A stretch of 64,000 nt of DNA. Origin: Heloderma charlesbogerti. Taxonomy: Eukaryota; Chordata; Lepidosauria; Squamata; Helodermatidae. The notes under the pieces are model-generated. The model was not told the origin of the DNA. It worked only from the letters and a program-made list of their open reading frames with translations, and did not search any database. The stretch is from positions 496,001-560,000 of the forward strand of contig JANEZZ010000478.1 of the NCBI GenBank assembly GCA_026122225.1. The letters are read 5' to 3'. Each line of letters opens with the position of its first letter. Positions within the stretch are counted from its first letter, which is position 1. A program made the translations under genes and the position numbers. Below are positions 47,231-57,822 of the stretch, piece after piece.

Positions 47231-47970
47231 TCTATGACTTGGGGGATGTTTGTGAGTGATTGTACTGATGGGCCTATTTATCCCCTGAGTCAGCTAGGAG
47301 CTTGGCAGGACCATCAACCAAATCTGTGGGAAAATCCCTCAGCCATCAGGAAACCCGCAGGATCCATGACTCTTGTTGGGGAAAGAGGGGTGGGCCATCA
47401 AAATTTACAATCCTCCCCTGAGTCCTTAGATGTTCTAAATCATGTCTGTGACTCATCTATGAAAATTTAATGCACTCCTATTAACCTATGCCTGATATAC
47501 ATCTGGCTGTGGTTTCAGGTATACAAAATGGCATGAAGTAAAGGGAAAATGTGTGTCCAACATGATGTTTGAAATGGTTGGATGGTATGTTTTTGGACAC
47601 TGCTCTGCAGCTCACATGGTGCCTTCACCAAAATTGATCTATTGCTTAGGAACTGGCTGCTACTAGGTTTCACTTGAAATAACACTACTGTTATACAAAG
47701 CAGTGTTGTAGTCATAAGCAGATGGACATTTCAGTAGTACAGCAAATGTGTTAAGAAAAGGAAGGATCTCCATAGCTGATATTTGAGCTACTAACATTAT
47801 TGATAAAATATTCAGCTTATTTCTTCTGTATAACACTAGGCAAATATAAGACAAATGCTAACTATAACTACAAAAAGCAAGAAGTCAAAGAACTTGCATT
47901 TCTTAAATTAACAGTCACGGTTTGAAGTAGCAATGGCCATGAGGTGGTTCAAATCTAACTCAAAACCATG
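47230..47970. other. Intergenic, no gene seen
   Basis: Mixed-composition DNA; no frame or repeat recognised. Confidence 0.5.
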
Positions 47971-47972
47971 GA

Positions 47973-48100
47973 GTTGGATTCAGACTTAGTCATACTTAGT
48001 ACACCTATTGAAATCAATGGGACTTATATTAGTCATGACTAAATTGAGTCCCATTTATTTCAGTGGGTCTCCTTTAAGTATGACTAACTCTGGATTCAAC
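47973..48100. mobile_element. MITE with GTTGGATTCAGACTTAGTCA ends
   Basis: Inverted ends GTTGGATTCAGACTTAGTC and ACTAACTCTGGATTCAAC, with mirrored GAAATCAATGGGACTTA inside. A sister is at 57384..57516. Confidence 0.65.
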
Positions 48101-48210
48101 CTCATCATTTGGGGTTACATGAATGAGCCCAGCCTGCCTCTCAGGCCTATGTGAGCTCTCTCTCTCTCTCTCCTTTTACATGGTGATTTTTCCCTCTTTT
48201 ACTGGTTTGA

Positions 48211-49945
48211 ATCATATCATAGAATCATAGAACAGTAGGGTTGGAAGGGGCCTACAAGACCATTGAGTCCAGCCCCCTGCTCAGTGCAGGAATCCAAGTC
48301 AGAGCATCCCTGACAGATGGCTGTCCAGCCTCATCTTGAATGCCTCCAGTGTGGGAGAGCCCATGGCTAACTGGTTCCATTCTCGTATTGCTCTAACAGT
48401 CAGGAAGTTTTTCCTGATGTTCAGCCAGAATCTGGCTTCCTGTAACTTGAGCCCATTATTCCGTGTCCTGCACTCTGGGATGATCGAGAAGAGATCCTGG
48501 CCTTCCTCTCTGTGACAGCCTTTCAAGTACTTGAAGAGCGCTATCCTATCTCCCCTCAGTCTTCTCTTCTCAAGGCTAAACATGCCCCATTCTTTCAGTC
48601 TCTCCTCATAGGGCTTTGTTTCCAGTCCCCTGATCATCTTCATTGCCCTCCTCTGAAACTTTTCCAGTTTGTCTGCATCCTTCTTCAAGTGTGGTGCCTA
48701 GAACAGTACACTGGTTGGAGGCCTAACCAGTGCTGAGTAGAGGGGAACTAGTACTTCACAGGATTTGGAAGCTATACTTCTATTAATGCAGCCCAAAATA
48801 GCATTTGCTTTTTTGCAGCCACATGACATTGTTGGCTCATATTCAGCTTGCAATCTACAACAATTCCAAGATCCTTCTCGCTTGTAGTATTGTTGAGCCA
48901 CATATCCCTTATCTTGTAACTGTGCATTTGGTTTCTTTTTCCTCGGTGCAGAACTTGGCATTTATCCTTATTAAATGTCATTCTGCTGTTTTCTGCCCAG
49001 TGCTCCACTCTATCCAGATCACTTTGAATTTTGTTTCTGTCTTCCAGAGTATTAGCTATCCCGCCCAATTTTGTGTCATCTGCAAATTTGATAAGCATTC
49101 CCTGCACCTCCTCCTCCAAGTCATTAATAAAAATGTTGAAGAGCACTGGGCCCAGGACTGAGCCCTGAGGTACCCCACTCGTTACTTCTCCCCAGTTTGA
49201 GAAGGTCCCATTGATAAGCACTCTTTGAGTCTGATTCTGTAGCCAACTGTGGATCCACCAGATCGTTGTTTCATCAAGCCCACTTTGAGCTAGTTTGCTC
49301 ATCAGGATATCATGGGGCACTTTGTCGAAAGCTTTGCTGAAATTGAGGTATATGATGATATATGAAATTGAGGTATACAGCATTCCCACGGTCCACAAGG
49401 GAGGTTACTTGATCAAAAAATGAGATCAGATTCGTCTGGCAGGATTTGTTTTTGACAAATCCAAGTTGGCTTCGAGTAGGCACTGCATTGTTTTCAAGGT
49501 GCTTCCAGATGGATTGCTTCATCATCTGCTCCAGAATTTTCCCAGGGAATGATGTCAGACTGACTGGTCTGTAGTTCCCAGGTTCCTCCTTTTTACCCTT
49601 TTTGAAGATACGGACAACATTAGCCCTCCTCCAGTCATCTGGCACTTCCCCCATCCTCCATGATTTCTCAAAGAGAATAGACAGTGGTTCTGAGAGTTCT
49701 TCTGCCAGTTCCTTTATTACTCTAGGATGTAGTTCATCTGACCCTGGAGATTTGAACTCATTCCAAGTAATTAGGTGTTCCTTGACCATATGCCTATCAA
49801 TCTCAAGCTGTAATCCTGCCCCTTCAGCCTGTCCTTCACCTTTGCTGGGGGGGGGGGTCATAGCCCCTCTTTTGGGAGAAGGCTGAGCCAAAGTAGGAAC
49901 TGAGTACTTCTGCCTTTTCTTTGTCATCTGGCGTATGCTAGCATT
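48211..49945 (-). mobile_element. CR1 LINE, 3' two-thirds of ORF2
   Basis: Minus-strand frames read HPRVIKELAEELSEPLSILFE, WRRANVVRIFKKGKKEEPGNYRPVSLTS, then FSKAFDKVPHDILMSKL, SGVPQGSVLGPVLFNIFINDL and KFADDTKLGG (reverse transcriptase, F-A-D-D box near 49080), and finally FQRRAMKMIRGLE...EWNQLAMGSPTLEAFK. The 3' end has the CR1 tail (ATCATAGAATCATAG on the plus strand at 48211..48235). The N-terminal endonuclease is missing. A short tandem duplication near 49340..49378 (GAAATTGAGGTATA twice) shifts the frame. Confidence 0.95.
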
Positions 49946-50910
49946 TGCCCTTTCATTTAAACCATCATACTACAGTTTGCATTTGCCAGATCAGAATCAG
50001 GATCAAATCCTAGTTTTGGATTATGTCTGAACCTTGTGTCAGGGTTCCTGATACAGCATAGCTCTGTAATCATTTCAGCTAATTTGTAGTTCCTCTTGAG
50101 ATCTTCCTCATCAACATGGGGAGGGCAGGGTAGAGGAGGTGGGCTAGAACACACGTCTCTATTTCCCCTCCAGAGTTAGGATTTCTAAATGCCTGCAGAG
50201 GGCTTATGCCAGTTGCAATATATTTTAGCCTAACACTTAGTGAGCCCCTCTAAACATAGTTCAGAGTAAGCATTCATATGATCAGGCTGCAAAGGAGTAA
50301 CAGAACTATCTGTAAACCTCCTCATTCTGATCAATATAAGCCCCAAAGTGTGTTTTTTCTTCTTGTCATTTGTGTTTTTTCTTCTTGTCATTTCTTTCGA
50401 AACATGTGATAGATGAAAGGTTATAACTTTACTTTCATATAATATCTAAATTATTACATAAGAATTCCTTCCATGTCATTAAAAGTGTAATTTAATAAAA
50501 GCATCATTAAAATGCAATCACATTTTCCAACTGATTATGATAAAAGATTAACTACCACTTATTACACAATCTGTTACAATATCTGAACCAAATGTCTCCA
50601 TAATGACTTAATATTGCAGGGTTGGTTTTTTATTATTATGGTTATGATTATGAATATCATCATCAATGAGAAGAAGAAGAAGATTTGGGGGAAGGAGAAA
50701 ATACAGAGATTCATCCTGCATAGAAAATCAGATGGAAAATCTGCATTCTGATTATTTAATGCTAAAAGTAATCTAATGGTTTATAGTTGAAAAATTATAT
50801 TTCTTTCAAGAGTTAACAAAAGTCTTATATTACTGAGTTGTGCATCTCCAGAGAGTACAATTATTCTTGCGCTATCCATATTGTTTGGGATATGGTAGAA
50901 ATTCAGCAAA
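49946..50910. other. Intergenic, AT-rich; 22-bp tandem pair
   Basis: At 50349..50392 the unit TGTGTTTTTTCTTCTTGTCA (22 bp with its last two bases) occurs twice in a row exactly. A GAA-rich run lies near 50668. No gene. Confidence 0.6.
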
Positions 50911-50913
50911 GTC

Positions 50914-52034
50914 TGTTGTTGTTCAGTCGTTCAGTCGTGTCCGACTCTTCGTGACCCCATGGACCATAGCACGCCAGGCCTTCCTGTCCTGCGCTCTCTC
51001 CCGGACCGTGCTCAAGTTCATATTCATTGCATCCGTGATGCTATCTAGCCATCTCATCCTCTGCCGTCCCCTTCTCCTTTTGCCTTCAGTCTTTCCCAGC
51101 ATCAGGGTCTTTTCCAGGGAGTTTTCTCTTCGCATTAGGTGGCCAAAATATTGGAGCTTCAGCTTCATTATCTGTCCTTCCAATGAGCACTCAGGGTTGA
51201 TTTCCTTTAGGATGGACTGATTTGACCTCCTTGCAGTCCACGGGACTTGTAAGAGTCTTCTCCAGCACCACAGTTCGAAAGCATCGATTCTTCGGCGCTC
51301 AGCCTTCCTTATAGTCCAGCTCTCACAGCCATACACTGGGAAAACCATAGCTTTGATTAGACGGACCTTTGTCGGCAAGGTGATGTCTCTGCTTCTTACT
51401 ATGCTGTCTAGGTTGGCCATAGCTTTCCTCCCAAGGAGCAAGCGTCTTTTAATTTCATGGCTACAGTCACCGTCTGCGGTGATCTTGGAGCCCAAGAAAG
51501 TAAAATCTGTCACTGCTTCCATTTTTCCCCTTCTATATGCCAGGAAGTGATGGGGCCAGATGCCATGATCTTCGTTTTTTTAATGTTGAGTTTCAAACCA
51601 GCTTTTGCACTCTCCTCTTTCACCCTCAACAAGAGGCTCTTGAGATCCTCTTCGCTTTCTGCCATTAGGGTGGTATCGTCTGCATATCGGAGGTTGTTGA
51701 TAATTCTCCCGGCAATCTTAATTCCGACCTCTGATTCATCCAACCCGGCATTTCTCATGATGTACTCTGCATATAAGTTAAATAAGCAGGGTGACAATAT
51801 GCAGCCTTGTCGTACTCCTTTCCCAATTTTGAACCAATCGGTTGTTCCATGTCTGGTTCTTACTGTTGCTTCTTGACCCTCGTACAGGTTTCTCAGGAGA
51901 CAGGTAAGGTGGTCTGGTACTCCCATCACTTTAAGAATTTGCCACAGTTTGTTGTGATCCACGCAATCAAAGGCTTTAGCATAGTCAATGAAGCAGAAAT
52001 AGACGTTTTTCTGGAATTCTCTTGCTTTCTCCAT
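50914..52034 (-). mobile_element. BovB (RTE) LINE, youngest-looking copy, 5'-truncated
   Basis: Minus-strand frames read KAREFQKNVYFCFIDYAKAFDCVDHNKLW, GVRQGCILSPCLFNLYAEYIM, NNLRYADDTTLMAE (intact Y-A-D-D) and ITSWHIEGE; the next frame continues MEAVTDFTFLGSKITADGDC...YGCESWTIRKAERRRIDAFELWCWRRLLQVPWTARRSNQSIL to the C-terminus WRAMVHGVTKSRTRLND. A single frameshift near 51522 separates two long open parts. The 3' end is (TTG)n plus TTCAGTCGTTCAGTCGTGTC. Endonuclease and 5' part are absent. Confidence 0.95.
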
Positions 52035-52170
52035 GTCAGTGATCACCATAAGACAAGGTAAGCCATAAAAAATTGATCCACTGTTGGCCGGAGCAGAACA
52101 CTGTCCTGATAAACAATGTTCAGCCATATGCCAACCAGGAGGATTGTGCCTGACCATTTTTAAACATTAA

Positions 52171-52267
52171 GGGCACAATCCTATGCATGCTTAGACAGCA
52201 TCGCTGGCTGGGGCATACTGGGAGTTGTGGGCCTTTTTTCTGTCTAAACATGCATAGGATTGCGCCC
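52171..52267. mobile_element. Harbinger-like MITE, 97 bp, TAA duplication
   Basis: Begins GGGCACAATCCTATGCATGC and ends CATGCATAGGATTGCGCCC, almost perfect inverted ends; TAA on both sides. The centre keeps GCATACTGGGAGTTGTGGGC. Confidence 0.9.
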
Positions 52268-52916
52268 TAAATCTCGCTTTGCAAGTACGGCTTCTCTCCA
52301 TCATTCACAGCAGCCATTTAAAACTGCAATTCTTATTTAGGGAAAAAAGTTATGATTTGAGTTTTAATTATTCAGATGTATGCATTTTAAGACTGCAAGT
52401 CATGTATGGAATAAATTATTGCCCACAATCTAGGCATCTCAGTTGCTTCAGTTCCAGGCAACTTTGTTTTTTAAAGTATGTTTCTAGCATTTATGGTTGT
52501 GAGTAGTACTGTGCCGAAAATTCCTTCCACTTTTTTCAACCATTCTCATTCAATTTGATAGAAAATAAATTGCTTTTGAAAAGAAATTCAAAGGAGAAGA
52601 ACATTTTGAAGAAATTCTCATGGATTGGGTTCAGGTTTCTTGTGGTTACCTTACTTAGGAGTGTGTGTGAATGTCCAATGAGTGTGTGTGAATGTCCTTT
52701 CTTTCATTGTACAATCACCTCTCCAGCAGGCTGTAGCACCCTTGGCTTCCTACTTCAATGAAAGCCTCATGGGGAAGACATCATGAGGTAATTCCTCCCA
52801 GAGTTTTTTTCAGATCAGGAAGCACAGGCAGCCTAGGAGGCTGCAGAGCAATGGAGATATTTGCAATAGAAAGAAAACACATGCACCGCACCCTGAGCTA
52901 CATCTTGTGGTGATTT

Positions 52917-53699
52917 GTTGTTGTTGTTGTTTATTCGTTCAGTTGCTTCCGACTCTTCATGACTTCATGGACCAGCCCATGCCAGAACTTCCTGTCAGCT
53001 GTCGTTCCCCCCAGTTCCCCCAAGGTCGAGTCGGTCACCTCCAGAATATCATCCATCCATCTTGCCCTTGGTTGGCCCCTCTTCCTTTGGCCTTCCACTT
53101 TCCCTAGCATCAGCATCTTCTCCAGGGTATCCTGTCTTCTCATGATGTGGCCAAAGTACTTCAGTTTTGCCTTTAATATCCTTCCCTCAAATGAGAAGTC
53201 TGGCTTTATTTCCTGGAGTATGGACTGGTTTGATCTTCTTGCAGTCCAAGGCACTCTCAGAATTTTCCTCCAGCACCACAGTTCAAAAGCATCTATCTTC
53301 CTTCGCTCAGCCTTCCTTATGGTCCAGCTCTTGCAGCCATAGCTTACTACGGGGAATACCATTGCTTTAACTATGCGGACCTTTGTTGTCAGTGTGATGT
53401 CTCTGCTCTTCACTATTTTATCAAGATTTGTCATTGCTCTCCTCCCAAGAAGTAAACGTCTTCTGATTTCCTGGCTGCAGTCAGCGTCTGCAGTAATCTT
53501 TGTGCCTAGAAAGACAAAGTCTGTCACTGCCTCCACGTTTTCTCCCTCTATTTGCCAGTTATCAATCAAGCTGGTTGCCATAACCTTGGGGGTTTTTTAG
53601 GTTTAACTGTAGCCCAGCTTTTGCACTTTCTTCTTTCACCTTCATCATAAGGTTCCTCAGCTCCTCCTCACTTTCAGCCATCAAAGTGGTATCATCTGC
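52917..53699 (-). mobile_element. Diverged BovB/RTE LINE, second lineage
   Basis: A 217-codon minus-strand frame without stops reads DNWQIEGENVEAVTDFVFLGTKITADADCSQEIRRRLLLGRRAM, YGCKSWTIRKAERRKIDAFELWCWRKILRVPWTARRSNQSIL, YFGHIMRRQDTLEKMLMLGK and ARWMDDILEVTD. It is clearly RTE/BovB C-terminal sequence but differs from the 33278 and 50914 copies at many positions, so it is a separate lineage. Flanking CTTGTGGTGATT and CTTGTAGTGATT are a 12-bp duplication with one mismatch. A frameshift near 53587 ends the open part. Confidence 0.9.
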
Positions 53700-53725
53700 C
53701 TTGTAGTGATTAGGTAAGCTCTAAA

Positions 53726-53934
53726 CAGTGGAGGCTGGTCTCTCCGATGTCAGTGGGGCTGTGAATCTGCTCTGGGTTTCAGTCAGAATGCTAAAAGAGC
53801 TATCTAAGGTCCTGAACCCATTTGGGGGTAGCATTCAGCACCTCAGATAGCTCCTTTAGACTTCTGACTGGTTCTGACTGAAACCCAGAGTGGATTTGCA
53901 GACCCTCTGACATTGGAGCCACCAGCCTCCACTG
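53726..53934. mobile_element. Foldback hAT MITE M1 nested in H1
   Basis: Begins CAGTGGAGGCTGGTCTCTCC and ends GGAGCCACCAGCCTCCACTG. Same GATGTCAG subtype as 20715. The flanks GCTCTAAA and, shifted one base, GCTCTACC match at 6 of 8. Confidence 0.85.
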
Positions 53935-54344
53935 CTCTACCCCCCACCCCCCGATAAAGCACCCTGAAAATGAAGCAGAACAATTGAAGCTACTTTCATG
54001 GAGGAAGAAAACTTTCAGGAAACCAGACGACAGATTTTGGCTCAGCACTACCTCCACCTCTTCCCTGGAGCTAGACACACTTCCCACCCCTGCATTGTGG
54101 TGGAGGCAAAATGGGGGCCAGCCTGCCAACACAGTTGATGCTGTTGTCACTTGGGATGGCGGCACAAAAAAGCTCGTGAGAACAAAGAAGGTGGGTTACA
54201 ACCCCTTGGAGAGAAGCAGGATTTCAAGTGGTAAGCCCTACCTGTGAGAAAGTGCTGAGAGTTTCTCCTCACCCTGTAGAAATTTTGTGAAATTCCCCAG
54301 AAATAGGGTGGGGAATTTCAAGAGGTCATTTACGCCCAGCTCTG

Positions 54345-55050
54345 GTTGTGAAGATGGGCATTAAAGTGTATGAGGAATGTCTGATGAAATTTCAGAAGCA
54401 CTGGGGTACGAGGGAGAGAGATCAGGCCAGATTTAGGATTATGTGACCCAGGCATCCACCCAGGGCATTGAACTGGAGGAGTGGGGAAATATGTCTCACA
54501 GGCTGTATGCTCAATGATTCGCTCAACACCTGATATAAATAGGACCAATAGTTCAAATGGCTTTAATAAATACTGATCTACATATCCTACCCTGCAAATG
54601 TATCGTCCTGTATGAAAAGGATAGATAATGCATTCAAATTGTGCATCGAAGTCATGAAATGGGCTACAAATACAGTCAATAATGAGGTATTCAAAAGTTA
54701 AACAGAAGGTTTCCTTCTGTTCAACTCCCCCCCCCCCACACACACACACTGGCCCACCTGCCAAGGATGCTTCTCATCTGGGGTGACATTTTGTCTAGGA
54801 CAGGCCCTGGCAGACAAACGGGATTTCAAGTGGTGAGAAGTTGAGCCATCGGTACTCTGCATAGTCTGTTGCTCTTCCCCACGAATAGCAGAAGCAGAGT
54901 AAGTTATGGTTATGATTTTGTGTTCTCTTTTGTAACTCAGTCATTTTTACGTTTATTTATTGTAACCTGCCCAAATCACGTAATATTAGGGGAAGGCATA
55001 CAAATATTGCAAATAAATACATACATAATGTAAATTCATGACAATATGCA
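54345..55050. other. Intergenic; LINE tail at the end
   Basis: No gene. A LINE 3' tail (TTGTAACCTGCCCAAATCAC, then AAATAAATACATACA) lies at about 54950..55030, and a C/CA run at 54725..54750. Confidence 0.5.
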
Positions 55051-55060
55051 TATTCACAGA

Positions 55061-55548
55061 TAGGGATGGTGGCAGAGTCCGGCTGGGGGCTCAAGCTTGG
55101 CGGATTACTGCCAGTTCAGCTGCCCTGAACTGGAGTCTGCACACTGCAGCGCTTGCCCTACTCGGCACACACCAATGCTCTGTTGCTCTGCTAAGCCACC
55201 ATTGTGCGCAAAATGGCAGCTTGGACTTTTCCATAAAGCTTGATTTTATGGAAGTGGTGGCCGTAAAGACAGCCATTTATGCAACGTTGCAGGCATAAAT
55301 GGTCTAAAAGACCATCTACGCCTATAATGTTGCATAAATGGCTCTCTTCGTGGCCGCTATTTGTGTAAAATCAGGCTTTATGGGAAAGTCCAAGCTGCCA
55401 TAAGTTTTGCACAGTACGGCAGCTGGGCGGAGGAGCAAGATGCTGTGTGCTACTCACCAGGCACCCGCGGACTGTGCAGTGAGCAAGGTTGAGCGGCTGG
55501 CTGGGGTCCGGCAAGCAGCACAGATGAGTGTGAGTACACCCATCCCTA
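55061..55548. mobile_element. hAT element, TAGGGATGG terminus, 488 bp
   Basis: Begins TAGGGATGGTGGCAGAGTCC and ends GAGTACACCCATCCCTA. TTCACAGA on both sides (55053..55060 and 55549..55556) is a perfect 8-bp duplication. The core folds as a long hairpin: GCAGCTTGGACTTTTCCATA at 55215 mirrors TATGGGAAAGTCCAAGCTGC at 55379, and GCCATTTATGCAACGTTGCA mirrors TGTTGCATAAATGGC. No coding. Confidence 0.92.
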
Positions 55549-55559
55549 TTCACAGAGAA

Positions 55560-56005
55560 TCTTGACTACTTCTTTTTTTTAATGCACAGACTTTATGCTG
55601 TAGAAGGCAGAAGGGATTATCCCGCAGGGCTACCTCAGGAGCCTCTCTCAGCACTGGGGCAGGGGGAAAGGGCTTTGCAACCAATCTGCAGCAAATTGGA
55701 GATAAGTCCCTTTCCCCTCTCTTAGGACTTTTCTATATGATGCTTTTAACCCATCACTTTACCAAGGCTTCTGCTTTTCCTGGGTTTTTCTTTCTCTGCC
55801 TTTCTATACATTCCATTATACAACCACAAGGTGGCACTGTGGTACAGCTGAATTGCACAAATGCACTAAGGTTTCATGCCACCACTCATGGATGTACCAG
55901 ACATTCCATGTTAGAAAAAAAATGCTAAAATGTTCCTGAAGAACAAGAGAGGCCTTGGAGCATAATGAAGTCGAGTAAAGCACCTGCAAACTACCATGAG
56001 TGGGG
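55560..56005. other. Intergenic, no gene seen
   Basis: Mixed DNA without a recognised repeat, apart from short MITE-like motifs (CCACAAGGTGGCACTGTGG near 55827). Confidence 0.45.
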
Positions 56006-56010
56006 AACCA

Positions 56011-56183
56011 TGTTGTTGTTGTTCAGTCGTTCAGTCGTGTCCGACTCTTCGTGACCCCATGGACCATAGCACGCCAGGCCTTCCTGTCCTGCGCTCTCTC
56101 CCGGAGCGTGCTCAAGTTCATATTCATTGCATCAGTGATGCTATCTAGCCATCTCATACTCTGCCGTCCCCTTCTCCTTTTGC
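56011..56183 (-). mobile_element. BovB LINE, 3'-end-only copy
   Basis: The last ~170 bp of BovB, ending the frame WRAMVHGVTKSRTRLND. Counting by eye, only about three differences separate it from 50914..51085, so the two are very close. Strongly 5'-truncated. Confidence 0.93.
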
Positions 56184-56310
56184 GCACAATAAATGCCTCA
56201 TGTAAAAAGGCTCTCAGTGTTGGGGGCAAAGACTTATCTCCAGTCTGAATTTCCTCCCCATCTTATCTCCCCATCCCTGACACACACACATACTTAGGAT
56301 TGTTCTGTAA

Positions 56311-56428
56311 AGGCGCAATTCTAAGCATGTTTAGACAAAAAAAAAAGTCCTACAATTCTCAGTAGTGCTGGCAGGGGAATCAGAGTTGTAGGACATTTTT
56401 CGCGTTGCATATGCATAAGCTTGTGCCC
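56311..56428. mobile_element. Harbinger-like MITE, 118 bp, TAA duplication
   Basis: Begins AGGCGCAATTCTAAGCATGT and ends GCATAAGCTTGTGCCC; TAA on both sides. Inner arms GTCCTACAATTCTCAG and GAGTTGTAGGAC pair. Confidence 0.85.
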
Positions 56429-56429
56429 T

Positions 56430-57380
56430 AAGAGATGGAGCTTTGCACTCTTACTTCAGCCATGAACTTGCAAGGGGGCCTCAGACAAGTGTCTTCCTCA
56501 ACAACCCCCCAACCCTAATCTGTGACATAGAAAGCATAACGCTGACCTTATAAGGTTATTGTAAGGATTACTCACATAGCAGATGGAAATGCTGTGAACA
56601 CTCTGGTTGAGAAACGCTAAATATTATTATAGATGAAAAGTGTAGGAAAATAGTGGGGGGTGGGGGGAAGGCCCATGGAAATTCTGCTATTTTTAGGACT
56701 GAATTCCCCCATCCGCAGTTCATTAACTTTCACTATGAATACAATAATATGAAATGAATAACTATGGAAACATGTCCTGTTCACTTTTTACTTTTATCTG
56801 TTTATATCTTTTTTCCCATGAAAAAGAGAAAGAATGATTCATTACTGAAAGAGACTGCTTTCGAAATACTAATTTAATCCTGCTTCATTTGGGTCAGACT
56901 GGATAATTTTCCATGACATACTTTTTTATAGAATGTCAGAATAATATATATATAGTGAATGAGTGCTAAAGTTCAAATGCATTAAGACTGACTGAAAGGG
57001 GGATTTGTTTCACCTGTATAAAACATTCTGAAAAACCCCTACAAAAAGAAGCCATATATCCCATGTACTAAAGGAAATGTAAGTATTCTAACAGATACAT
57101 CATGTATCATTATGTAGTTCAGATATTGAAAGAATTAAATTTTGTTGAATGTGTGGAAAACTGGAACAAGTTATGGCTTGGCACAGTACAGACATTGTAC
57201 TATACATGGGGTCTCACATGGGGGGAAAAACTACTGAATTTTACCTCAAAAGCTGCACTTTAGGAGTAAATTGCCTGCATTTCCATTTTCTTATTGTCTT
57301 GGTCTTCTGAGAAAGCACAGTTCTAAGCTCCAAAACAGCATGAAAGAAGCAGCTTGCAAGGGCTAAAATGCATTCTAAAC
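56430..57380. other. Intergenic, AT-rich, no gene
   Basis: Unique-looking AT-rich sequence without repeat termini; could include conserved non-coding DNA, but nothing specific supports it. Confidence 0.4.
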
Positions 57381-57383
57381 AGT

Positions 57384-57516
57384 GGATAAAATCCCATTTA
57401 TGCCTTACTTAGACTAGACCCATTGAAATGAATGGGACTTAAGTTAGCCATTACGAACCTTAGTGCCATTCATTTCAATGTGTCTACTCTAAGTACAGTG
57501 TATGTTGGATTTTACT
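57384..57516. mobile_element. MITE, sister of 47973
   Basis: Inverted ends around GACCCATTGAAATGAATGGG and CCATTCATTTCAATGTGTCT; same design as 47973..48100. Confidence 0.6.
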
Positions 57517-57596
57517 CAGTGTAATTTGTACCCCAAATCATTTTTTTACAGAGCAATCTGAAGTGCAGTTAAGAATGTATATAACTTTATAAAGTA

Positions 57597-57800
57597 AGAG
57601 CCAGTGTGGTGCAGTGGTTAGAGTGTCTGATTAGGACCAGAGAGGCCTCAGTTAAACTTCCCACTCAAATATTAAGCTCACTGGTGACCTTGGGCCAGTC
57701 GGTATCTATCTTTCAGCCTAACAGTATTGTTATGAAGATAAAATGGAGAAGGGGGGGGGGAACAAGATACGCTGCCTTAAGCTTTTTGGCCGGAAAAAAA
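57597..57800 (+). mobile_element. tRNA-derived SINE, diverged
   Basis: Starts AAGAGCCAGTGTGGTGCAGT with TTAGAGTGTCTGATTAGGAC, followed by CTTGGGCCAGTCGGTATC and ATGAAGATAAAATGGAGAAG. Same family as 1001 and 35402. Contains a G run near 57755. Confidence 0.85.
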
Positions 57801-57822
57801 ATGGGAAGTACATGTATTCAAT

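Larger units (their letters stand above)
52504..54344. mobile_element. hAT element family H1, copy 4, with BovB and MITE inside
   Basis: Begins TAGTACTGTGCCGAAAATTC and ends TTTACGCCCAGCTCTG. Flanks GTTGTGAG (52496..52503) and GTTGTGAA (54345..54352) match at 7 of 8. It carries the GGCTGCAGAGCAATGG segment as in copy 2, then a BovB-like LINE (52917..53699) and an M1 MITE (53726..53934) before the H1 right half resumes. Confidence 0.9.
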
